Below, piece after piece: positions 31,174 through 37,914 of a DNA stretch of 45,919 nucleotides. Location of the stretch: NCBI GenBank assembly GCA_026537415.1, contig JAFNMF010000024.1, forward strand, positions 1 through 45,919, in the 5' to 3' direction. The first letter of the stretch is position 1, and each line of letters opens with the position of its first letter. Below the pieces are notes generated by a model. That model was given only the letters and a program-made list of their open reading frames with translations. It did not search any database and was not told where the DNA came from. Origin of the DNA: Acetobacteraceae bacterium B3987 (lineage in GTDB: Bacteria > Pseudomonadota > Alphaproteobacteria > Acetobacterales > Acetobacteraceae). The translations under genes were made by a program, and so were the position numbers.

Positions 31174-31751
31174 GCGAAGTCAGCATCAATGAGGCCCTGA
31201 ACCTCGTCGTGCCCGTAGGGGATGGGAAAGGCACCGTCCTCTGCCCGCCCCTCTCCAGAGAAGCCTTTTCGTCCTGCTGGTCCCTACTGGCCCGGACATG
31301 GAGCCGCCTGGAGGCTGAAGACCTCGGCATTACCGCCGGAGGAGCTGTAGCCGCCCATGCGCTGGCCGACATTGCCCGCCAGAGCGGTCCGGAAGAGCAG
31401 GAAAAGCACAGGGCATTTCTGGCCGAGCTGCGGCGCAATGCCTCCTATATCGGCCCGATGGGGGATGACGGATTCGGCCCCGTCCCGCTGGGCACCGCCC
31501 TGCAACGGGGCTGGATTGGTGAGGATGAGCGGGACGAGCTGGAAAACATCCTCGTTTTTTTTACGCTCGCCTCCCGCCTCCTGCCACGGGCGAGACGGCA
31601 GATCGTCTTTCGCCTGATGCTCTCGTTGCGCACTGTGGCCGCTTCCTCATTGAATGCTACGGAGTACGCCGCTTCCGTTGCGACCTCGCAGAAGGACGCA
31701 CCTACTGGCGGGACGGAGGGGGCATCATCGCCACCGTCTTCGACTGGCTGA
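31170..31751 (+). CDS. Tail assembly chaperone, unshifted product
   Basis: 193 residues (MSEVSINEALNLVVPVGDGK). Helical with a conserved-looking core, encoded between tube and tape measure, the invariant place for tail assembly chaperones. At LVFF (31551-31562) the gene carries an eight-T run in slippery register. After that point the unshifted frame becomes low-complexity (SQKDAPTGGTEGASSPPSST), whereas the -1 frame looks like real protein. Confidence 0.82.
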   Translation: MSEVSINEALNLVVPVGDGKGTVLCPPLSREAFSSCWSLLARTWSRLEAEDLGITAGGAVAAHALADIARQSGPEEQEKHRAFLAELRRNASYIGPMGDDGFGPVPLGTALQRGWIGEDERDELENILVFFTLASRLLPRARRQIVFRLMLSLRTVAASSLNATEYAASVATSQKDAPTGGTEGASSPPSSTG

Positions 31752-31840
31752 CCGGCCCTGCCTTCCGGCAGCTGATGGGCGAGGACAGTCCCTTTGAGAA
31801 CGCTGCCCAGTACCGGGCATGGATGGTGAGACATGGCTAA
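31170..31840 (+). CDS. Tail assembly chaperone, -1 frameshift fusion
   Basis: Reading 31170-31562, then slipping back one base, gives 131 + 92 = 223 residues ending at TAA 31838-31840. The -1 frame is open across the whole interval without its own start near the beginning. It encodes a well-formed protein (HCGRFLIECYGVRRFRCDL, TVFDWLTGPAFRQLMGEDSP, FENAAQYRAWMVRHG). Its stop overlaps the tape-measure start by eight bases. This is the G/GT-type organisation conserved in long-tailed phages. Confidence 0.85.
31556..31562 (+). other. Programmed -1 ribosomal frameshift site
   Basis: T-TTT-TTT in the zero frame (codons GTT TTT TTT ACG), a canonical X-XXY-YYZ heptamer within eight consecutive T residues (31555-31562). 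Such runs are otherwise rare inside the coding genes of this GC-rich genome. Confidence 0.85.
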
Positions 31841-33557
31841 TCAGACCAGCATCATTGACATTCAGGTCAATGACAGTGCCTTCCAGTCCTATCTGGCCTC
31901 CGTCCGGGAATATCGGGACCTACTGCGGGAGTCCGGTGCAGAACTTCAGAAGGCTCTGGACGAAGTGGATGGCGGCTCCAGCCAGAACAAAGCCCTGAAG
32001 GAAGAACTCAAGACCCGCAAGGCGATTGCCAAAGCCAGCAAGGATGCCACCTACGAGGAAAACCGGGGCGAAGATGCCGAGAACCGGCAGAACACCCGCC
32101 TGCGGGACCGCATCCGCCTGCTCCTGGAGGCCGGGCGACACCAGAGGGAGAACATCAATGCGGCGATGAAATTCGCCAAAAGCCCCATTGGTAAGCTGGG
32201 AATTGCCGGGGCTGCTGCCGCCGGGCTGGTCAAGGCCCTCAATGCCGCCGCCAACCTTGCTCAGCAGGGCACGGACCTGCGTACACAGGCCAAAATGGCA
32301 GGCATGGATGCGGGGCATTACACCGCCTGGCAACGCAATCTGGAGCCATATGACCCTAACGGTGTGCTGATGCAGCACGCTGTGGAAGCCACACGGGACG
32401 GAGCCGAAGCCGCAAAGCTACAGGCCATCGGGGTGGATACTTCCAGCAATGACCCGTCGAAGATCCTCGCCTCCCTCGTCCCGGCCCTGCGGAAGTTTCG
32501 CAACGACCATCAGGGACCGGCTGAACGGCAGGTCTTTGAGGGGATGCAGCTGGGTGATCTGGTCGAGACGGCTGATCTTCTGGGCCGGACCAGTGCGGAT
32601 GAGGTCAATGCCATCCCCGGCACAGTGGAGCAGAACGCCCGGCGCAATCAGGTTTCTGACCCGACCCTGAAATCCTATCAGGATGCCTACCTCAATGTTG
32701 GCCGCCGCCATGATGAATGGATGGCCACAAAGCTGAACACCCTCGCCCCCGTGGTGGATGGCATGGCGCAGGGAGCGGAGAAGGCGCAGGAGCATCTGGA
32801 CGATCTCGCCATTTCCGCCGCCAAGGCTGCTAGCAGTCTGGATGGTCTGACCGGGGGCAATGGTACGCTTATTGGTGGCATTGCCGCTGCTCTGGGGCCG
32901 TCCCTTCTCAAGGGCGTTGGACTGAAAGCTCTGCCTAAGCTCGGAGGGGCGTTGCTGGGGAGCGGCGTGGCCAGTCCCCTATTACGGCTGGCTGGCCCTG
33001 TCGGTGCCATCATCGCTGGCCTCACCCCGCATGAACTGGGGACAGACGATACGTTCGACATGGCGCACCGCAACCCCGGCTCCATCCGCCGGGTCACGGC
33101 GTCCTCCGGCGCATCCCCTGCCAACACCTCCGATGCTGACCTTGACCGTCTCACCGGGGCCGTGGCGATGGCAGAGAGCCACGGAGATCCAAACCTGACA
33201 TCCCCCGCAGGAGCGCAGGGCCTGCTCCAGACCATGCCGAAGACATTCTACAGCCTGGGCGGGACGAACCCGTTTGATCCCCGGCAGTCATGGCAGATCG
33301 GCCGGAAGTACCTGAAACAGCTTCTTGGCCGTTACCACGACACGGAGAAAGCACTGGCTGCCTATAACTGGGGGCCGGGCAATCTGGACGCAGACATCCG
33401 CCAGCGGGGCGACAACTGGCGGGACGGCCTGAAGAAGGAAACCCGTGAGTACATCCCACGGGTCATGAACAACCTCCAGAACAACACCATCATCCGCATC
33501 GAGAATTACAGCGGGCAGGATCTGTCCGTAGCAGCAAGGCAGGGAGCGGTCCTATGA
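31833..33557 (+). CDS. Tape measure protein with lytic transglycosylase domain
   Basis: 574 residues. Helical N-terminal region (ALDEVDGGSSQNKALKEELKTRKAIAKAS), a hydrophobic middle (IAAALGPSLLKGVGLKALP) and a C-terminal SLT domain (about 440-560). Catalytic Glu448 lies in AVAMAESHGDPNL, then SPAGAQGLLQTMP and ALAAYNWGPGNLD. The length suggests a tail of roughly 85 nm by the usual 1.5 angstrom per residue rule. The enzyme domain would open peptidoglycan during DNA entry. Confidence 0.9.
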   Translation: MANQTSIIDIQVNDSAFQSYLASVREYRDLLRESGAELQKALDEVDGGSSQNKALKEELKTRKAIAKASKDATYEENRGEDAENRQNTRLRDRIRLLLEAGRHQRENINAAMKFAKSPIGKLGIAGAAAAGLVKALNAAANLAQQGTDLRTQAKMAGMDAGHYTAWQRNLEPYDPNGVLMQHAVEATRDGAEAAKLQAIGVDTSSNDPSKILASLVPALRKFRNDHQGPAERQVFEGMQLGDLVETADLLGRTSADEVNAIPGTVEQNARRNQVSDPTLKSYQDAYLNVGRRHDEWMATKLNTLAPVVDGMAQGAEKAQEHLDDLAISAAKAASSLDGLTGGNGTLIGGIAAALGPSLLKGVGLKALPKLGGALLGSGVASPLLRLAGPVGAIIAGLTPHELGTDDTFDMAHRNPGSIRRVTASSGASPANTSDADLDRLTGAVAMAESHGDPNLTSPAGAQGLLQTMPKTFYSLGGTNPFDPRQSWQIGRKYLKQLLGRYHDTEKALAAYNWGPGNLDADIRQRGDNWRDGLKKETREYIPRVMNNLQNNTIIRIENYSGQDLSVAARQGAVL

Positions 33558-34255
33558 GCATCGGCGGCATCCTCAACAGCGTGGGGCGAACAGTCCTCAA
33601 GCTGGGCTACGAAATCTCCCCCATCCTGCTGACGGGCGGTGTGGCCGAGAAGCTGGGCGGCACCGTGCCCATCCTGCTCTATACCGAGGCTGTTGCCGCT
33701 GTGAACGGGCTGATTGCCGGAGGCCTCTCTGGCAAGCTGAACCTGCCTGATCTCGACAACATGTGGTGTACATGGAACCAGATGAACGGCTCCACTCTGG
33801 TGGATAATGACGTGGCCACCTACCCCTTTGCCAACCAGACGCTGGCTGCCAATGCTGTGGTGAACAAACCGCTTACTGTCTCCATGCAGATGCGCTGTCC
33901 CCCCAACGGCCCCGGTGCGATGGTGACGAAGCTGGCCACGCTACAGGCCCTCTCTGCCGTGCTGAACAAGCATGTCACGATGGGCGGGGAGTTCGTGGTC
34001 ATCACGCCGGGCCAGATTTACACCAACATGATTCTGGCAAAAATGTCCGACACCTCCCCCAACCCGGAGAGGCAGCCCAGCAGCCAGTTTCAGCTCGACT
34101 TCACCCGCCCCCTGACACAGGTCGATGAGGCCGTACAGAAGCAGGGCACGCTGATGAAGAAGCTCTCCGGAGGGATGCCCGGCATAGGCGGATGGGGCAG
34201 CACCGGCAGCGGAAACCTGCTGGAAGGCCCGCTCACCGGGCTGGGGATTATTTGA
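33554..34255 (+). CDS. Tail/baseplate initiator-like protein
   Basis: 233 residues, ATGA-coupled to the tape measure. GVAEKLGGTVPILLYTEAVAAVNGLIAGGL is characteristic of a conserved myophage protein encoded directly after the tape measure and before the baseplate plug. A central beta-rich region (NKPLTVSMQMRCPPNGPGAM) and a glycine-rich C terminus follow. It probably connects tape measure, tube and hub. The accessory block from 34256 separates it from other baseplate genes. Confidence 0.6.
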   Translation: MSIGGILNSVGRTVLKLGYEISPILLTGGVAEKLGGTVPILLYTEAVAAVNGLIAGGLSGKLNLPDLDNMWCTWNQMNGSTLVDNDVATYPFANQTLAANAVVNKPLTVSMQMRCPPNGPGAMVTKLATLQALSAVLNKHVTMGGEFVVITPGQIYTNMILAKMSDTSPNPERQPSSQFQLDFTRPLTQVDEAVQKQGTLMKKLSGGMPGIGGWGSTGSGNLLEGPLTGLGII

Positions 34256-34296
34256 AAGGGCTAAAAGAAGAGCATCGTCTAGTCATAGACACAGTC

Positions 34297-34326
34297 AATT
34301 GGCACATTCGCCAATTTGCTATACAT
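34297..34326 (+). promoter_or_regulatory. Operator/promoter of the ImmA cassette
   Basis: AATTGGC-ACATTC-GCCAATT (34297-34316) is a perfect 7-6-7 palindrome, directly followed by TATACAT (34320-34326), a good -10. The AT-rich cassette therefore probably has its own regulated promoter. Confidence 0.6.
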
Positions 34327-34372
34327 CTGTCAGCATGTTATCGAATCTTATGCTTGGGAGGCGAGGAGCGAT

Positions 34373-34873
34373 ATGAATCACGCACATCGTCCTGACCCTG
34401 ACTTTGCTAGAGCTGAGGCGAAAGCTCGGAGTATCCTGAGCGAACTCGGCTACAACCACCCCCCTATCAATCCGCTAGATATTGCTAAAAAGCTGGGAAT
34501 AGACGTGTCTTTCGTTTCGTTCCCCCAAAACCCGGATGTGTCTGGTTTTTATGATCCGTCCGAAAGGAGAATTTACGTTAATGCCGCTGAGGGAACTAGG
34601 CGACAATCTTTCACGATTGCTCATGAGTTAGGGCATGCGCTCCTGCATCAAGAGTGGGCGAAAAGCAACGAATATCGTGTTCTTATGCGGGATATGGAGG
34701 GTGACAAAAATGACCCAAAGGAAAAGGAGGCCAATACATTCGCGGCCAACCTTCTAGTCCCGCGCAACATGTTGCTTCATTTTCTGGATAAAATGAGCGT
34801 CAAGGAACTTGCGGATATGTTTGTCGTGTCAGAGCAGATGCTTGGCTACCGCATTTATCGAGTGACTTCATGA
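34373..34873 (+). CDS. ImmA/IrrE-family metallopeptidase
   Basis: 166 residues from ATG 34373 (GAGGAGCG upstream). The zinc motif HELGH occurs in FTIAHELGHALLH, with the third ligand probably Glu in EKEANTFAANLLVP; INPLDIAKKLGIDV precedes. ImmA proteins cleave prophage/ICE repressors to induce mobile elements. Usually a repressor gene lies next to immA; here none does, and the partner is a membrane protein. It could act on the phage's own repressor or on a resident element's. Lower GC than neighbours. Confidence 0.88.
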   Translation: MNHAHRPDPDFARAEAKARSILSELGYNHPPINPLDIAKKLGIDVSFVSFPQNPDVSGFYDPSERRIYVNAAEGTRRQSFTIAHELGHALLHQEWAKSNEYRVLMRDMEGDKNDPKEKEANTFAANLLVPRNMLLHFLDKMSVKELADMFVVSEQMLGYRIYRVTS

Positions 34874-35262
34874 ATCCCCCTCCCCAGCCGTCGCGCGCTT
34901 CCTTAAAAGGTTCGCTCAACGACAAAGAGAAAAAATCGGGAGAAGAGCCATTTAATGGTGACTTTTCTCGGGCCGCTGAACACTTCAGACTTCAAGAAAG
35001 CCAAGAGGAGCACAGGCACGCACAGTTAATGCGTGAGAAGGACCTTGGCTGGCTGGGAAAATTTTTAGGGGGAAGGGAATCTGCTCCTTTGACTCTGGCA
35101 CTCCTTACTATAGCCGCGGCTTTTGTTTTTGTAGCGATTTCTCTTTTCCTTGAAGGAATGGCCCCCTCAGGCTCTGCTGTCTGGGACAGAATTGTTGATG
35201 GCGCCTTCTCTCTCATAAGTACGTCTCTCGCCTATGCCTTTGGTCGAGGCTCTAGGGGATAA
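34870..35262 (+). CDS. Membrane protein coupled to ImmA
   Basis: 130 residues, ATGA-coupled to the ImmA gene. A charged N-terminal half (AAEHFRLQESQEEHRHAQLM), then two membrane segments (PLTLALLTIAAAFVFVAISL and IVDGAFSLISTSLAYAFG). No known family. Linkage suggests it senses or anchors the protease, or is an exclusion protein. Ends at a terminator. Confidence 0.6.
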   Translation: MNPPPQPSRASLKGSLNDKEKKSGEEPFNGDFSRAAEHFRLQESQEEHRHAQLMREKDLGWLGKFLGGRESAPLTLALLTIAAAFVFVAISLFLEGMAPSGSAVWDRIVDGAFSLISTSLAYAFGRGSRG

Positions 35263-35283
35263 TTTTGACCCGCTCCCCCTTCC

Positions 35284-35312
35284 AACCCTCCCCCCACCGG
35301 GAGGGTTTTTTA
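35284..35312 (+). terminator. Recurrent terminator module, copy 4
   Basis: AACCCTCCC (35284-35292) / GGGAGGGTT (35299-35307) followed by TTTTTTATTGCCCAACG, essentially identical to 20740-20769 including the following AAAGGAAACC. Confidence 0.9.
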
Positions 35313-35339
35313 TTGCCCAACGCCAGAAAGGAAACCACC

Positions 35340-35621
35340 ATGCCCGACGCAATCATCCCCTTCACGCCGGACGAGAACAGTGCGCCGCCGTTTAAGGCGC
35401 AGTTCAGTGATGCTGCCGGGAAGCTCTACAACATCTCCACATGGTGGAACATGGCAGGCCAGCGGTGGTATCTGAAAGTCACCGAGCCCCGAGGAGAAGA
35501 CAAACTGTTCCGGCCATTGATTGGCTCCCCACAGAACTATGATATAAATCTCACAAGTTCGATTTCGACTTCCAAGTTGGTCTATCGTGAGGACAACGGG
35601 ACTTTGGAAGTGACAGTATAG
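35340..35621 (+). CDS. Baseplate plug-like protein (DUF6983-type), copy 2
   Basis: 93 residues, nearly identical to the protein at 20796-21074. It differs mainly at SDAAGKLYNISTWWNMAG, which is closer to the family pattern (L....YNI...WN) than copy 1. It stands nearer the tape measure and initiator genes, the expected ancestral position, so this copy may be the functional baseplate gene. Confidence 0.68.
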   Translation: MPDAIIPFTPDENSAPPFKAQFSDAAGKLYNISTWWNMAGQRWYLKVTEPRGEDKLFRPLIGSPQNYDINLTSSISTSKLVYREDNGTLEVTV

Positions 35622-35631
35622 GAGCCCGAAC

Positions 35632-36387
35632 ATGGCTACTCCCGGCACACTGGCCCTTATCTTTCTGGTCTGGAGTTCAGCCTCACAGCCGGGTAGCCCG
35701 CCCAACTACTCCCGCTCCGTCCTGACACCGCCAGAGCCCGGCGAGAGTGCAGAGTTCCTTGACCCCAACGCACCCATGCACGACTTCTACGACGCCAAGG
35801 CGAGACTGGAAGGCGGCAATGAAGTGTCGGGGGAAGTCGGGCCACTGGCAGGCCGCCCTGCCTTCGCTACCCTGCCCGCAAAGACGCTGGCCGAGTGTAG
35901 AAACTACCTGCGGACTCATTACCGCTTCTACGAAGAAGCCGCCGAAAGCGCAGGCCACGTGATTCAGGATGCCCGCTGCATGGTCATCCCGCCGGGCAAG
36001 CACCTCAGCCCCTATTTCCCCGGCGGATACGGCCTGGACGGAAAACCGCAGGACCCGTTCGGGCTGGTGGATATTCCAGCAGCTCCGAAACAGGAGGGGC
36101 CGAGCTGTGCCCAGATTACTCGTCCTGACTGGCCTCAGGAGGCGCAGGAGGACAACATAGAAGGGCATGTAGACGCCCGTTGTGAAATATATGAAGGCAG
36201 CGACGGCTACAGGCGCAACCGGAATTGCACCGTGGTAAAGAAGAAAAAAAGCAACCACTTCACAGAGCTATATGACGATGCTGTGCTAGATTTTGTTAAC
36301 GCAGCCTGCTGGAAAGGCGACCCAGCCCCCACCCCTGATGGGAAACCCCACCTTTGGCACTACGATTTCACGATAGGGGATGACTGA
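35632..36387 (+). CDS. Putative exported protein, copy 2
   Basis: 251 residues, paralogue of 21084-21833. The first two thirds are almost identical. The last third differs (YEGSDGYRRNRNCTVVKKKK, ELYDDAVLDFVNAACWKGDP) but keeps the cysteine positions and the CWKGDPAPT motif. Conserved cysteines suggest an exported, disulfide-bonded protein. Function unknown. Confidence 0.6.
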   Translation: MATPGTLALIFLVWSSASQPGSPPNYSRSVLTPPEPGESAEFLDPNAPMHDFYDAKARLEGGNEVSGEVGPLAGRPAFATLPAKTLAECRNYLRTHYRFYEEAAESAGHVIQDARCMVIPPGKHLSPYFPGGYGLDGKPQDPFGLVDIPAAPKQEGPSCAQITRPDWPQEAQEDNIEGHVDARCEIYEGSDGYRRNRNCTVVKKKKSNHFTELYDDAVLDFVNAACWKGDPAPTPDGKPHLWHYDFTIGDD

Positions 36388-36489
36388 TCTCCCTCAGCAC
36401 AGAGACAATGAGGAAGGGGGAAACATCTCGTTCAAACAACACACGCATGGGGGTGTTCAGGCGGGGGAAGACAAAACATCCACCCCAGT

Positions 36490-36930
36490 TTAGTTATTGC
36501 CACTACCTAGCAAGTGCATAGTGGTAGGTTTCCCAATAGGCAGCCCAGTGGCAGGGTCAATCTCGGTGACTACCGGCGGCTCTTTTAAAGGCGCAGGCGT
36601 CTTTGGAGCAATAGGGACCTTCTTCGCCCCGGCTTCGGTGCAGAGGTTCTCCCGCTCCACGACCATGACGTTGGACTCCGTGCTGTGGGAAGCGTCACCA
36701 CCAAGGCCGCTGGGCATGTCCGCCTGCCCGGAGATCATGTTAGCGTAGATGCCGCAGTCACTACGGGGGTTATGCAGGGCCGCCCATGCACCCCAGTGGG
36801 CAGAGGCCGGGTCCAGCCCCGCCTGCCGGAGCTGTATCTCAATCCGGCCGGTCATGATGTCCACAGGGCTGGCCCAAGCCGTCCCCGCCAGCCCGAACAC
36901 AGCGGCGGTAGTGAGTAGTAGGTGTTTCAT
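36490..36930 (-). CDS. Secreted/periplasmic protein, lysogenic-conversion candidate
   Basis: 146 residues with a textbook signal peptide (MKHLLLTTAAVFGLAGTAWA, cleavage likely after AWA-SP). The mature part has two cysteines (NPRSDCGIYANM and ENLCTEAG) and a proline-rich tail. Transcribed against the late genes with AAGGGA upstream, so it is probably an independent accessory gene expressed from the prophage. No family recognised. Confidence 0.65.
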   Translation of the reverse strand: MKHLLLTTAAVFGLAGTAWASPVDIMTGRIEIQLRQAGLDPASAHWGAWAALHNPRSDCGIYANMISGQADMPSGLGGDASHSTESNVMVVERENLCTEAGAKKVPIAPKTPAPLKEPPVVTEIDPATGLPIGKPTTMHLLGSGNN

Positions 36931-36956
36931 GGTTTTGCGTCCCTTGTCCTGAGATA

Positions 36957-36973
36957 GGCTTTTTCAAAAAGCC
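36957..36973. promoter_or_regulatory. Perfect palindrome upstream of the secreted-protein gene
   Basis: GGCTTTTT-C-AAAAAGCC, a perfect 8-1-8 inverted repeat between the arc-like remnant and the secreted-protein gene. Could be an operator or weak hairpin. Confidence 0.4.
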
Positions 36974-36976
36974 GCA

Positions 36977-37154
36977 TCAATTCTGCTGATTCTTCCTTAT
37001 TGAAGGGGGGACACTCTCGGAAGTGTGGATGGTTCCCGGCGGGTTCTCTTTTAGAGCCAAGCGCACAAGACGAATCATTTCTGCATTCATAGAGTGCCCA
37101 TTATGGGCCGCAGATATACGAACCTCATGAAGAAGTTCCTCGCCCAAGCGTACG
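36977..37154 (-). pseudogene. 5'-truncated Arc-like ribbon-helix-helix gene
   Basis: Minus-strand reading gives TVRLGEELLHEVRISAAHNG then HSMNAEMIRLVRLALKEN and a stop at 36977-36979. This is the Arc-family core (strand, helix, '.G.S.N.E'). Towards its 5' end the frame runs straight into the solitary CRISPR repeat at 37155, with no start codon or ribosome-binding site; only an in-frame TTG is left. The gene was evidently decapitated where the repeat/HicAB cassette joins. Confidence 0.6.
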
Positions 37155-37183
37155 GTGTTCCCCGCCCTAGCGGGGATTGGAGC
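37155..37183 (+). CRISPR. Solitary CRISPR repeat D
   Basis: One 29-base repeat unit (GTGTTCCCCGCCC..., stem CCCCGC/GCGGGG, loop CCTA) with the same degenerate 3' end (ATTGGAGC) as terminal repeats A2 and B7, followed by the same trailer terminator. There is no leader and no spacer. It is either the residual end of a deleted array or a functional solitary repeat unit. Confidence 0.85.
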
Positions 37184-37203
37184 ACCTTGGCGGGTGCCCT
37201 TTT
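37182..37203 (+). terminator. Array-trailer terminator of D
   Basis: GCACC (37182-37186) / GGTGC (37193-37197) followed by CCTTTTC. Same as at array B, including the following CTACGCCA where the toxin-antitoxin operon ends. Confidence 0.82.
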
Positions 37204-37539
37204 CTACGCCACGTCTGCCTCATGGTCGATGGCACGCTCAACCCATTTTGTCAGGCTGAGGCCAGCGAGTTCAGCGGCCAGAGCAGCCTTTGCATGTCTC
37301 TCCGGGTCAATACGGAGCATCATGCGGCCACTATAGGGCTTCTGGGGTTCCTTGCCCCGGGCAGCGCATGTTTCAAGGTAATCGTCCACAGCGTCCCTGA
37401 AAGCCTGCTTCAGTTCGTCAACGCTTTCCCCTTCGAACAGGATGCGGTCACGGATGCCTGCGAGACGCCCCACAAACACGCCGTCATCCGCCTCAAAGGT
37501 GATGCGGGCATGATAGCCCCGGTAATTCATTGTGCTCAT
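37204..37539 (-). CDS. hicB: HicB antitoxin
   Basis: 111 residues. The N-terminal HicB RNase H-like region (YHARITFEADDGVFVGRLAGI..RILFEGESVDELKQAFRDAV) is followed by a ribbon-helix-helix DNA-binding tail (MMLRIDPERHAKAALAAELAGLSLTKWVERAI). Full-length form that binds HicA and represses the operon via the palindrome at 37791-37809. Overlaps hicA by four bases. Confidence 0.93.
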   Translation of the reverse strand: MSTMNYRGYHARITFEADDGVFVGRLAGIRDRILFEGESVDELKQAFRDAVDDYLETCAARGKEPQKPYSGRMMLRIDPERHAKAALAAELAGLSLTKWVERAIDHEADVA

Positions 37540-37790
37540 GGTGATACTCCCATGTCCTTGAGAAACGCCTTCACTTCCCGCACCTGGTATCGTTTGGCCT
37601 CCTTTTTGGGGTGGGGCCTGTGCAGAAACAGATAGTGCTCCCCGTAGAAAATCTTGATGGCCGACCCTTTGCCTTCCTCCACTTCACAACCCAGACTGAC
37701 CAGCAGGGCTTCAATCTCCGTCCAGACCAGCGTTGCACTGGTTGGGGTGGCGAAAATGGCTTGAAGAAGGCGTTTCTGGCCGGCTTTCAT
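37536..37790 (-). CDS. hicA: HicA mRNA interferase toxin
   Basis: 84 residues from ATG 37790. TPTSATLVWTEIEALLVSLGCEVEEGKGSAIKIF...HRPHP.KEAKRYQVREVKAFLKDMG fits the long HicA form with a dsRBD-like fold. The usual catalytic His after the GS turn is not obvious here (GSAIKIF); other histidines (GEHYLFLHRPHP) may serve. It cleaves mRNA when HicB is lost and probably stabilises the prophage. Confidence 0.88.
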   Translation of the reverse strand: MKAGQKRLLQAIFATPTSATLVWTEIEALLVSLGCEVEEGKGSAIKIFYGEHYLFLHRPHPKKEAKRYQVREVKAFLKDMGVSP

Positions 37791-37809
37791 GCTATCATAA
37801 TATGATAGC
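37791..37809. promoter_or_regulatory. HicAB operator palindrome
   Basis: GCTATCATAATATGATAGC is a perfect 9-1-9 palindrome directly abutting the hicA start codon, as expected for HicB autoregulation. Confidence 0.8.
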
Positions 37810-37857
37810 AACATACGACATGCAACCGGCAGATGAAAAACCGTGCCTGTAACTGCA

Positions 37858-37887
37858 AACCCTCCCCTCACCGGGAGGGTTTTTTAT
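37858..37887 (+). terminator. Recurrent terminator module, copy 5
   Basis: AACCCTCCC (37858-37866) / GGGAGGGTT (37873-37881), T-run, TTATTGCCCAGCG, then AAAGGAACCAC of the following gene. It is the right border of the HicAB cassette, exactly as copy 3 borders the HigBA cassette. Confidence 0.88.
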
Positions 37888-37914
37888 TGCCCAGCGAACG
37901 AAAGGAACCACTCG

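Larger units (their letters stand above)
35284..36387 (+). repeat. Duplicated two-gene cassette, copy 2
   Basis: Second copy of 20740-21833: terminator, plug-like gene and exported-protein-like gene in the same order and orientation. Long stretches are identical at nucleotide level. Confidence 0.9.

Noticed and set aside
32854-32885. Similarity of spacer C2 (frame reading ENTATVGGIA) to tape-measure codons for GNGTLIGGIA
   Set aside because: Only 19 of 32 bases agree, concentrated in a common Gly-Gly-Ile-Ala stretch; could be chance.
37177-37635. Plus-strand ORF opposite HicAB
   Set aside because: Begins in the array trailer and is antisense to clear hicB/hicA.
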